From: an uncultured SAR86 cluster bacterium
GTDB taxonomy: Bacteria > Pseudomonadota > Gammaproteobacteria > Magnimaribacterales > D2472
Length of the DNA: 64,000 bases
Assembly (NCBI GenBank): GCA_905181595.1
Contig: CAJIYI010000001.1
Location: 711,938-775,937 of the forward strand
Direction: 5' to 3'
Of this stretch, positions 54,188-63,003 are shown one piece after another. Position numbers and translations under genes: made by a program. How positions within the stretch are numbered: the first letter of the stretch is position 1; each line of letters opens with the position of its first letter. The notes beneath the pieces are model-generated. The model ran no database searches, had not been told where the DNA came from, and saw only the letters and a list, made by a program, of their open reading frames with translations.

Positions 54188-56276
54188 ATGAAAAGAATTC
54201 TAATTAACTGCTCATATTCAGACGAGCTTCGCGTAGCTTTGGTTGACGGTGCTAAATTATTTGATTTAGACAATGAATTTAATGCTCAAGCACTTCTTAA
54301 AGGCAGCATATTTAAGGCAACAGTTTCAAGGGTAGAGTCTAGCCTTGATGCAGCCTTCATAAATTTTGGAAATGAAAGACATGGCTTTCTACCCTTAAAA
54401 GAGTTATCAAGTGAATATTTCACAAATGGTGCTGATGGAAAAAGAAAATGCATCCTCAAAGAAGGCGATCAGATTCTTGCACAAGTTTTAAAAGAAGAAA
54501 GAGGCACTAAAGGTGCTGCTCTTTCAAATCAAATATCATTAGCTGGCCGTTTCATTGTTTTAATACCTAATTCTGAAAAGTCTGGTGGTGTTTCTAGAAG
54601 GATTGCTGGCGAAGAAAGAGATGAGATAAAAAATGCTTTAAGTGAAATAGATATTCCCGAAGGCATGAGCGTCATAGTTAGAACTGCTGGTCTTGGCAGA
54701 ACTGCAGAAGAATTAAAGTGGGATTTAGATTATTTAATGAATCTATGGGAACAAATCAAATCAACTGTTGGGGATGCTCCAAGCCCAAGCTTGATCTATA
54801 AAGATGATAAGTTGATCTTGAGGGTTTTTAGAGACTACTTTCAGGGATGACATTGAGGAAATTCTAATTGATGACCAGGCTGTCCATGCTGAAGCTTTGG
54901 AATTTGCTAAGTCAGTAATCCCAGACCATGCTGATAAAGTTATTTTTTATAATGAAGATATACCCCTTTTCAATCGCTATCAGATAGAAAGTCAAATTGA
55001 ACTTGCTTTTCAACGTGAGATATCACTCCCATCTGGTGGATCGATAGTTATAGATCCTACCGAAGCCATGGTTTCCATTGATGTTAATTCTGCTAGATCT
55101 ACAAAAGGTAAAGATATTGAGTCGACAGCTTTTGCAACAAACATGGAGGCTGCAAAAGAAGTTGCTAGGCAATTAAGATTAAGAGATCTTGGTGGCTTAA
55201 TAGTTATTGACTTTATTGATATGCAGGATGAAAAACATCAGCAAAAAGTTGAGGCTACTTTTAGATCAGCCGTTCAATCTGATAGAGCAAGAATACAAAT
55301 TGCTGCAATTTCAAGATTTGGGCTTCTTGAGTTATCAAGACAAAGGCTGAGACCATCATTGGATGAAACATATGATATCCAGCACGTCCAAGTAAGAGGT
55401 ACCAGATCATTAGGGCAATCTATCTTACGAATTATTGGAGAAGATGCTGCTAAAGAAAATACAGGTGAGATTCACGTTTATGTTCCTGCAGATGTTTCAA
55501 GCTATCTATTAAATGAAAAAAGAAGAGATATTATTGCAATAGAGAACACATATGAGGTCAATATTTTAATTATTGCAGATCCATATAAATCTAGACCATA
55601 TTATAAAGTTGCTAGAGTTAAGGCTGTTGCAGGAAAAAAACCATTTTCATATGACATGACTCCTAATAGTCCTGAACCATCTATGGATTGGAGAGACTCT
55701 AATACCAATAAAAAAGCTTTGAAGCCATTGGTCAAAGTTTCAGTACCCCCAAGAATGCCTAAAAGAAAAAAATCTAATGGCCTTTTAGCTCTATTAAAAT
55801 CTATATTTACATTGTCTTTCTTAAGATCAGGTAAGAAAAAGAAGAAAGTGCAGCCTAGAAAGCGCAAAAATTATAATAAAAATAGTAGATCTGCTGCAGA
55901 TAAACCAAGGAATCCAAGGAATCCAAGGAATAATCCTAGAGGCAAGCAAGTCTCCTGCTAAAAAAACAGAAGGTGGTAAGTCGCCTAAGCCAGTGGTTAT
56001 TCCTCCAAAAAAAGTAGCCAATAAAGATGAGAATCTAGCGAGACTAAACAGCCTGATGTTAAATCAGAAAGTGTTGAGAAGAATGCAAATGTAGCTAATG
56101 TTGTGGAGGCTGATAAATCAGCTGAGAAGCCTGCTGTTACCCTGCCCTACACCAGCTCCAACTCCTGCGCCTACACCAGCTCCAACTCCTGCGCCTACAC
56201 CAGCTCCAACTCCTGCGCCTCACCAGCTCCAAAGCCGACTAGAGCTTTGAACGATCCGAGATATAAGAGCGAATAA
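54188..56276 (+). CDS. rne: Ribonuclease E (several frameshifts)
   Basis: Endonuclease for mRNA decay and rRNA/tRNA processing. The N-part has the S1 and RNase H regions (MKRILINCSYSDELRVALVD, AAFINFGNERHGFLPLKE, GTKGAALSNQISLAGR, GGVSRRIAGEERDEI); after a shift near 54845 come PLFNRYQIESQIELAFQREI, SIVIDPTEAMVSIDVNSARS, the LRLRDLGGLIVIDFIDM catalytic loop and ISRFGLLELSRQRL. The Zn-link CPxCxG that should follow is replaced by IQHVQVRGTRS. A GLLALLKSIF-type amphipathic helix resembles the membrane-targeting segment; a basic tail, PRN repeats and PTPA repeats follow. Shifts near 55950, 56040, 56145 and 56220 lead to a final [11 protein letters not shown] and TAA at 56274-56276. Confidence 0.9.
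55905..55931 (+). repeat. Three 9-bp tandem repeats in rne
   Basis: CCAAGGAAT occurs three times head to tail and encodes PRN-type arginine/asparagine repeats in the disordered tail of RNase E, a likely RNA-binding segment. Confidence 0.85.
56146..56217 (+). repeat. Three 24-bp tandem repeats in rne
   Basis: Three perfect copies of a 24-base unit starting CCTACACCAGCTCCAACTCC, with a partial fourth from 56218 that lacks one A. In the RNase E frame the unit encodes PTPAPTPA, a Pro/Ala/Thr linker. A base is missing on each side of the array, which shifts the frame; repeat-driven sequence or replication slippage is likely. Confidence 0.9.
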
Positions 56277-57072
56277 GCTGACCAGATATAGAAGTATCAG
56301 GTGGAATTATGGGTAAATCATCCAAATCAAACCACCTGGCCTCTTCTAACTCAGCATCATTTAGCTGGATGTCCCCTTCTTCGTATTTACAAAAATAACC
56401 CAGCATCAGTTGAGAAGGGAATGGCCATGATTGCGAGCCATAGTATCTAACATCCGAAACTTTAACGTTCACTTCCTCCATAACCTCTCGGGCGAGAGCT
56501 TCCTCCGCATTCTCTCCGGCTTCAATAAACCCAGCTAAAGTACTAAACATATTTGGTGGAAAGAATTTACTTCTACCCAAAAGGATTCGATCATTATCAT
56601 GAATTAAAGTAATAATGCATGGAGAAATAATGGGATATCTAGGTGGAGCATGGCAATCACAATCTGGAGCGCCCTCGCTTAAATTAAAAACAGTCTGTTT
56701 GCCACAAGAGGAGCAAAATTGATTCGTAGCTTTCCAATTTACTAGAATGGAAGCCCTTGATATAAGTTGAAAATCTGACGGGTCGAGAAATGACAATGTT
56801 GTTCTAAAATCAGTAAATTCAATCTTTGCTGGATCCATAAAAATTCCAAGAACATTGGTTTCAGGGTCGATGTTAATCGAATAATAATATTCATCACTTA
56901 TAGAATTTTTAGCAATAGATAAATAAGGGGAATAGTCACTCAAAGAATTTAAATCTTTTACATCAAAACAGTAAGTTTTTTGATCATGATCGTATAAAAT
57001 CTTACCATCACAAAAGATAATCAGTTTTGACTGGGATTTAAAATTGTCGTGTAACTGTCTAATTGGTTCCAT
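56239..57072 (-). CDS. nudC: NAD(+) diphosphatase / NAD-cap removing Nudix hydrolase
   Basis: A 277-residue NudC. It has a zinc ribbon (FCSSCG near 116 with CDCH near 131), the Nudix box [23 protein letters not shown], and the NudC tag [14 protein letters not shown] right after it. It splits NADH/NAD and removes NAD caps from RNA, so its place tail to tail with rne joins two RNA-decay genes. Its end overlaps the rne end by 38 bases. Confidence 0.93.
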   Translation of the reverse strand: MEPIRQLHDNFKSQSKLIIFCDGKILYDHDQKTYCFDVKDLNSLSDYSPYLSIAKNSISDEYYYSINIDPETNVLGIFMDPAKIEFTDFRTTLSFLDPSDFQLISRASILVNWKATNQFCSSCGKQTVFNLSEGAPDCDCHAPPRYPIISPCIITLIHDNDRILLGRSKFFPPNMFSTLAGFIEAGENAEEALAREVMEEVNVKVSDVRYYGSQSWPFPSQLMLGYFCKYEEGDIQLNDAELEEARWFDLDDLPIIPPDTSISGQLIRSYISDRSKL

Positions 57073-57092
57073 ATTACTTAGGGTCTATAGCT

Positions 57093-58606
57093 ATGATAAA
57101 TAATCTTTATAAAATGTTCTTGGGATCATCGCCAAGCTGGTATAAAAATACCATCATAGCGTTTTTGATATTTAATCCAATTGCTTTATATACATTAAAT
57201 TCTCTGGGTTTTAATGGTTCCTTTGTTATTGGTTGGCTGTTATTACTTGAGTTTATTTTTACTCTTGCCTTAGCATTAAAGTGCTATCCCCTTCAGCCTG
57301 GAGGTCTTTTAGCAATTCAAGCTTTGATGATTGGCCTGACCAGTCCGTACACCTTATTGCATGAAGTTGAAAATAACTTAGAGGTTATTTTACTTTTGGT
57401 TTTCATGGTAGCTGGAATTTATTTCATGAAAAACTTAATGCTTAATATTTTTACTAAGCTGCTTTTGCGAGTTCACTCAAAAACAAAATTATCGCTCCTG
57501 TTTTGTTTTGTAGCGGCATTTCTATCCGCTTTTCTAGATGCGTTGACTGTCACAGCAGTATTAATAGCTGTTGGAATTGGGTTTTATAGAATTTTTCATT
57601 TGGCTAACTCAGGCGCTGATTTTTCTATCTAAAAATCATAATATCCTTGATGACTCCTCTCTATCGATTGAAGGCATTGAAGATATAGAAAATTTTAAAT
57701 CGTTTTTAAGAGATCTTATTATGCATGGAGTAGTTGGAACTGCTCTTGGTGGTGTGTGCACCATTGTAGGTGAGCCTCAGAATTTATTGATTGCAAATAT
57801 TGCTGGATGGGAGTTTATAGAGTTTGCTGTAAAGATGGCTCCAATTACAGTTCCAGTGTTTATAGCTGGAATGATTACGTGCTTTTGTGTTGAAAAATTT
57901 CGATTGTTTGGGTTTGGAACTCATCTACCCCTAAGAATTAAAAATATTTTCCATGAATATAATGATTTTGAGCTTAGCCAAAGAACTGACATCATGAAGC
58001 TTGAATTAATGATTGAGATGATAGTTGGTCTGCTCTTGATTGTTGCGCTAGCTCTCCATTTAGCTGCTGTTGGAATTATCGGTCTTGGTGTCATCATTCT
58101 TCTAACATCATTCAAGGGTATTACCGATGAACATGATCTTGGTGATGCGTTTAAAGAGGCTTTGCCATTCACAGCATTGTTGGTTGTATTTTTTGCAGTA
58201 GTCAGCGTGATAGCTGATCAAGCTTTGTTTTCCCCTATTATTGCCTATGTTCTTGCTCAGAACCTTGATGTGCAAGCACCCATTTTCTTTGCTGCTAATG
58301 GGTTGTTATCTGCAATAAGCGATAATGTATTTGTTGCAACTATCTATATTAATGAGATTAAGGAGGCCCTTGATTCAGAGGATAATCTCACGATCTCAGT
58401 TTGATAATCTTGCAATTGCTATTAATACAGGGACTAACATTCCCAGCATAGCCACCCCAAATGGTCAGGCTGCATTTCTATTTTTATTAACGTCATCGCT
58501 GGCTCCCCTAATTGGTCTCTCTTACATGAGAATGGTTAAGATGGCTCTTCCTTACACTATAGTTCTTAGCATCGTTGGCTTTTTGTCGGTGGTATATTTT
58601 CTCTAA
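57093..58606 (+). CDS. nhaB: Na+/H+ antiporter NhaB (frameshifted)
   Basis: An inner-membrane sodium/proton antiporter of about 500 residues in three frames. The family start [20 protein letters not shown] is followed by [20 protein letters not shown] and [20 protein letters not shown]; after a shift near 57625 come [20 protein letters not shown] and [19 protein letters not shown]; after another near 58395 [20 protein letters not shown] and a last helix. ATG at 57093 is chosen because the upstream 10 residues are non-NhaB. Both breaks look like indels. It supports life in saline water. Confidence 0.9.
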
Positions 58607-58609
58607 AAG

Positions 58610-59575
58610 ATGAGAGAAATAAATCACCGTTTTTGCATAGCGCCTATGATGCAATGCACAGATATACATGACAGATACCTATTCAGGCTAATAACAAAGA
58701 AATCTATCTTGTACACTGAAATGGTCACTACCGGGGCTATTATTCATGGTGAATGCATTGAGCAATTACGCTTCAATGATTTAGTTGAGCACCCCGTTGC
58801 AGTGCAGCTTGGCGGTTCTGATCCTAAAGATTTGGCAGCATGTGCAAAGATATGTGATGCAATGGGTTATGACGAAATTAACCTGAATGTTGGCTGCCCA
58901 TCAGAGAGAGTTCAAAAAGGGGCTTTTGGTGCCTGCCTGATGAAAGAGCCTACATTAGTTTCTGAGTGTATAGAGGCCATGCAAGAAGTAACAACCCTGC
59001 CGGTAACTGTTAAGTGCAGGATTGGGGTTGATGACAATGATGATTATGAATTTTTACATAACTTCACTGAATCCATCATGAACCCATTAATGCAGACGTT
59101 GATAGTTCATGCAAGGGTAGCAATTCTTAAAGGCCTTTCACCACGACAAAACAGAAGTGTGCCACCACTGAAATATGATCACGTCTATCAATTAAAAAAA
59201 GATTTTCCTAATCTAGAAATAGTTATCAATGGTGGAATTCAAAATATTAATGAATCTATTCAACATCTAAATGAAGTAGATGGTGTGATGCTAGGACGCT
59301 CTGCCTATGATAATCCAATGATTACCAGTCAGGTTGACGAACTAATTTTTAATGCCTCTCCTCAGATATGCGACAGAAAAAAAATATTAAATAGTTACTT
59401 GCTTTATTGTCTGGAGCAAAATGACCTAGGGCACTCTTATTCAAGAACTTTAAAACATGTTTTTGGCATTAACAAAGGCATGCCTCATGCTAGAAAATAC
59501 AGAAAGCTGATACTTGATACAATGCAACAAAATAATCTTCAGAACAATCTAGAAGATTTGGTATCTTTAGTCTAA
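58610..59575 (+). CDS. dusA: tRNA-dihydrouridine synthase A
   Basis: A 321-residue FMN enzyme that reduces uridine in the tRNA D-loop. HRFCIAPMMQCTDIHDRYLF, LYTEMVTTGAIIHG, VAVQLGGSDP, LNVGCPSERVQKGAFGACLM (Cys96 catalytic), ARVAILKGLSPRQNRSVPPL (the DusA-specific AWLxGLSPKxNR-type motif) and VINGGIQ are present. It follows nhaB by three bases and is convergent with mlaA. Confidence 0.94.
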   Translation: MREINHRFCIAPMMQCTDIHDRYLFRLITKKSILYTEMVTTGAIIHGECIEQLRFNDLVEHPVAVQLGGSDPKDLAACAKICDAMGYDEINLNVGCPSERVQKGAFGACLMKEPTLVSECIEAMQEVTTLPVTVKCRIGVDDNDDYEFLHNFTESIMNPLMQTLIVHARVAILKGLSPRQNRSVPPLKYDHVYQLKKDFPNLEIVINGGIQNINESIQHLNEVDGVMLGRSAYDNPMITSQVDELIFNASPQICDRKKILNSYLLYCLEQNDLGHSYSRTLKHVFGINKGMPHARKYRKLILDTMQQNNLQNNLEDLVSLV

Positions 59576-60279
59576 AGGTCTTCTTCTAATAAAAAGTCAT
59601 CCATATCATCAACAAAGTCATCCACTTGATTGATACCATTCGATGATTCGAATTCTTGATATTGCATATACGAATCTCTGATGAATGAATAGCGATCTCC
59701 AATAATCAGTGTTTCTACCTCTAAATATCTTGCCCTTGTCTCCAGAGCATCTAATGCTGTGATACCCAAACGAACATCGGTCTCTTCAATTGCAAAAGTT
59801 CCGCCAAGTACTGAGCTTACACTTCTTCCAGCAAGGCTTCTAGGAGTTGATGGTCCATATATTGGTATCATTAGAAATGGCCCAGAGGAAACACCCCAAG
59901 CGCCCAATGTTTGACCAAAGTCTTCGTCGTGCCTTTCCAGGCCAAGTCTTGAACCAACATCAATAAAACCACCCAAGCCAATAGTTGAATTTATTAAAAA
60001 TCTAGTAAAATCATTAATAGCAAGCTTCGGATGGCCTTGAAGTAATTGATTGGCCGTATTATCTAATTCGTTTAAGTTTCTAAAAAAGTTTGATATGCCA
60101 ACTTCAACAAAATTTGGAGCGATTGATGTATAAATCTCAGCCGTAGGTTTTGCAAGGTTATCATCCAAGAATTCATTGAAAGCCCAAACCTTTCTGTTGA
60201 TATCTTCAAAAGGATCATTTGCTTCGACAATAGGTATCGAAAGCATCAAGAGTATTAAGATTCTATAAGAATAATTCAC
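59572..60279 (-). CDS. mlaA: MlaA/VacJ-type outer-membrane lipid asymmetry protein
   Basis: About 235 residues from a GTG at 60279: signal peptide NYSYRILILLMLSIPIVEA, then DPFEDINRKVWAFNEFLDDN, ANQLLQGHPKLAINDFTRFL, NSTIGLGGFIDVGSRLGLER, DFGQTLGAWGVSSGPFLMIP and ALETRARYLEVETLI, all MlaA landmarks. The lipobox cysteine of E. coli MlaA is absent. MlaA removes misplaced phospholipids from the outer leaflet of the outer membrane. As written the frame is continuous with the upstream Mrp protein; a separate start with its own signal peptide is more likely. Confidence 0.88.
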   Translation of the reverse strand: MNYSYRILILLMLSIPIVEANDPFEDINRKVWAFNEFLDDNLAKPTAEIYTSIAPNFVEVGISNFFRNLNELDNTANQLLQGHPKLAINDFTRFLINSTIGLGGFIDVGSRLGLERHDEDFGQTLGAWGVSSGPFLMIPIYGPSTPRSLAGRSVSSVLGGTFAIEETDVRLGITALDALETRARYLEVETLIIGDRYSFIRDSYMQYQEFESSNGINQVDDFVDDMDDFLLEEDL

Positions 60280-60981
60280 AATTAAATAATAATTTTTAGA
60301 TTTATTATAAGTTGATTCAAACAATTTAGTAGATTCTATTAAGTCAAAGTTAGCAACTCCATGATCCATGGGTATGCTGCCTAAAAGATCCAATCCTAGA
60401 ATATTAGTTGTATCATCCTCAGTTCCTCTTCCAGAGGAAGAAGAGCCAACCATATTATTTATGTATCCGAGAATCGGAATATTAAGTTTCTGAAATAGTA
60501 TTTTAGATTTAAGCGTATCTTGCACTGCAAGTGGACTTTCGGTAGTTACCAAAATGGCTGAATCAGGCTTTAAATCCTTTGCAACTGTTAGATAGGCATC
60601 CCCTGTTCCTGGCGGCATATCAATGAACAAGTAGTCAAGATCTCCCCATTCTGTAGAATCCATTAATTGTTTAATGGCTCCACTGAGCATTGGACCTCGC
60701 CACATTGCAGCTTTACTCGAGTCTAGAATAAAACCCATGCTATTAATAAATATATTATCTACCTGGACAGGTAAAAACTTTTTCTTACCCTCTACCTCAA
60801 TAACCTCAGGTTTTAATAAAGGCACATCAAAGATAATGTGTTGATTAGGTCCGTATATGTCAGCATCTAAAATACCAACAGTAAAATTTTTAGAAAATAT
60901 ATATGCTAGGTTAGCGCATATAGATGATTTTCCAACACCGCCTTTAGCAGAAGCTAGAGCGATTATTTTTTTGATTCCCAT
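60280..60981 (-). CDS. mrp: Mrp/ApbC-type iron-sulfur carrier ATPase
   Basis: About 234 residues of a P-loop ATPase: ASAKGGVGKSSICANLAYIF (Walker A), DADIYGPNQ, SMGFILDSSKAAMWRGPMLS, DYLFIDMPPGTGDAYLTVAK and NIPILGYINNM. It carries Fe-S clusters to target proteins. The N-terminal MIP18-like domain of E. coli Mrp is absent, which is common. The CxxC of Mrp proteins, normally after the ENM motif, reads MVGSSSSGRGT here, so the cluster-binding cysteines are missing. The frame runs on into mlaA; a one-base shift would give a TAA at 60282-60284. It is divergent from metG. Confidence 0.82.
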
Positions 60982-60993
60982 TGATATAATTTT

Positions 60994-63003
60994 TTGTCTT
61001 ATAATACTCGAATAATTCCTACTTATGGACTCAAGATTAGCAAATTAAGAAAAATAATCGTTACCAGCGCCCTTCCCTACGCCAATGGGGCCATTCATAT
61101 GGGTCATGTTCTTGAGCATATACAGACGGATATATGGATCAGACAAATGCGAATGTCTGGTCATGAAGTGCTAGGTTTTTGCGCGGATGATGCTCATGGG
61201 GCACCTATCATGATGAAAGCTGAGGAATTGGGAGTTAATCCAGAGGACTTTATATCACCCATCCAAGATGCTCATGTTGCTTCATTAGAGAAATTTGGTA
61301 TTACATACAATAACTATCACACAACTCATAGCGCAGAGAATAAGCAGCTCTCGAGCGAAGTATATCTAGCTGCAAAATCAGCAGGATATATTTACAAAGA
61401 AGAAATTGAACAATGTTTTGATCAAGACAAACAAATGTTCCTGGCAGATAGATATGTTACGGGTGAGTGTCCAAAATGCTCAGCCCAGAATCAATATGGA
61501 GATGGTTGTGATAGTTGCGGAGTAACCTACTCTGCCACCGAGCTAGTGAACCCAAAATCTACATTAACAGGCTCCACTCCAACGCATAAGATATCAGAGC
61601 ATGTATTTTTTAACCTAGAAAAATCCAAGGACTTACTTAAGCAGTTTCTAAAAACTGTGCAGATGCAAAAACCAATTGTATCTAAGCTATCAGAGTGGCT
61701 AGATGGTGATTTAAAAAGTTGGGATATATCAAGGGACGAGCCATACTTTGGCTTCTCCATTCCAGAAGAAAATAATAAATACTTTTACGTATGGGTTGAT
61801 GCGCCAATTGGTTATCTGGCTTCAGCAACAAATTGGGCAGATAGAAACCACACGAATCTTGAGAGTCTTTGGGGCAAAGATTCTGAATATGAAATTCATC
61901 ATTTTATTGGAAAAGATATCACTTATTTTCATGGGCTATTCTGGCCCGCCCTTCTGGAGAATAGTTTATATAAACTTCCCGATAGCATTCATGTTCATGG
62001 TTTTGTTACTGTGAATGGTGAAAAAATGTCAAAATCTAAAGGGAATTTCATAACAGCCGATCAATTTGCAGAAGAATGTGATCCTGAATTGCTACGTTAT
62101 TTTTTTGCATGCAAGCTAAATTCTAAAATCGAAGATCTGGACTTAAGTTTTGATGATCTTGCACAAAAAATAAACTCCGATTTGGTTGGTAAGTTTTCAA
62201 ATATTTTAAGTAGATCTGCTCCGTTTATTGCAAAAAATAATCATAAACTTGCTCCTATATTAGATGAGTCCTTTCTTGCTGAGACTCGAGCTAAAGAGGG
62301 CGAAATTTATGATCTATTTGAGTCTAAAAATTATTCCAAGGCTATTAAATTAATCATGGAGATAGCGGACAATACTAATAAATATATTAACGAGAAAGAG
62401 CCTTGGAAACTTGATCAGGATCAAGCAATCCTTGTTTCAACCACCGCTACAAATGTTTTTAAAAATCTTTGCATTCTTCTGCATCCAGTTATTCCAAGTA
62501 TTACACTCAAGATGCTGAGCATGCTCAATGTCAATGCTATTACTAATACAAGCCTATCAGCAAAACTTCTAGACACCGAGATATTAGAATTTAAACCTGT
62601 GCTATCTAGAATTGAGCCAATAGATATTAAAAAATTTCAAAATGGAGAAGAAAAAATGGACGAAAAATCTGAAGATTTTATAAACATTGAAGATTTTATG
62701 AAGGTTGATTTAAGAGTGGCTGAAGTTATTGAAGCCTCGCATGTTGAGGGCGCTGATAAATTACTATCTATTAAATTAAATTTAGGTGAGCTTGGTGAAA
62801 AGAACGTCTTTGCAGGTATTAAATCTGCCTATGAGCCAAATCAACTGGTCGGAAAGCTCGTTGTGATGGTTTATAATTTAGCTCCAAGGAAGATGAAATT
62901 TGGAAATTCAGAAGGTATGATTTTAGCTGCCAGTGATTCTGAGGGTGGTATCTTTGTAATCTCACCAGACCAAGGAGCAAAACCGGGACAAAAGATTAAA
63001 TGA
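60994..63003 (+). CDS. metG: Methionyl-tRNA synthetase
   Basis: A dimeric class I synthetase, about 650 residues. HIGH motif as YANGAIHMGH, zinc site CPKCSAQNQYGDGCDSCG, KMSKSKGN, and a C-terminal OB-fold tRNA-binding domain (about 560-669: DLRVAEVIEASHVEGADKLL, GKLVVMVYNLAPRKMKFGNS). The frame extends to a TTG at 60994, which adds 18 residues before the usual start RKIIVTSALPYANG. An ATG at 61025 in another frame is better placed relative to a TATAAT at 61000-61005; one lost base near 61045 would join it to the main frame, so the exact start is unresolved. Confidence 0.93.
   Translation: MSYNTRIIPTYGLKISKLRKIIVTSALPYANGAIHMGHVLEHIQTDIWIRQMRMSGHEVLGFCADDAHGAPIMMKAEELGVNPEDFISPIQDAHVASLEKFGITYNNYHTTHSAENKQLSSEVYLAAKSAGYIYKEEIEQCFDQDKQMFLADRYVTGECPKCSAQNQYGDGCDSCGVTYSATELVNPKSTLTGSTPTHKISEHVFFNLEKSKDLLKQFLKTVQMQKPIVSKLSEWLDGDLKSWDISRDEPYFGFSIPEENNKYFYVWVDAPIGYLASATNWADRNHTNLESLWGKDSEYEIHHFIGKDITYFHGLFWPALLENSLYKLPDSIHVHGFVTVNGEKMSKSKGNFITADQFAEECDPELLRYFFACKLNSKIEDLDLSFDDLAQKINSDLVGKFSNILSRSAPFIAKNNHKLAPILDESFLAETRAKEGEIYDLFESKNYSKAIKLIMEIADNTNKYINEKEPWKLDQDQAILVSTTATNVFKNLCILLHPVIPSITLKMLSMLNVNAITNTSLSAKLLDTEILEFKPVLSRIEPIDIKKFQNGEEKMDEKSEDFINIEDFMKVDLRVAEVIEASHVEGADKLLSIKLNLGELGEKNVFAGIKSAYEPNQLVGKLVVMVYNLAPRKMKFGNSEGMILAASDSEGGIFVISPDQGAKPGQKIK

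Noticed and set aside
56146..56217. 24-bp direct repeats as a possible CRISPR or regulatory array
   Set aside because: Copies are head to tail without spacers and lie inside rne, where the unit is a multiple of three and encodes PTPA linkers.
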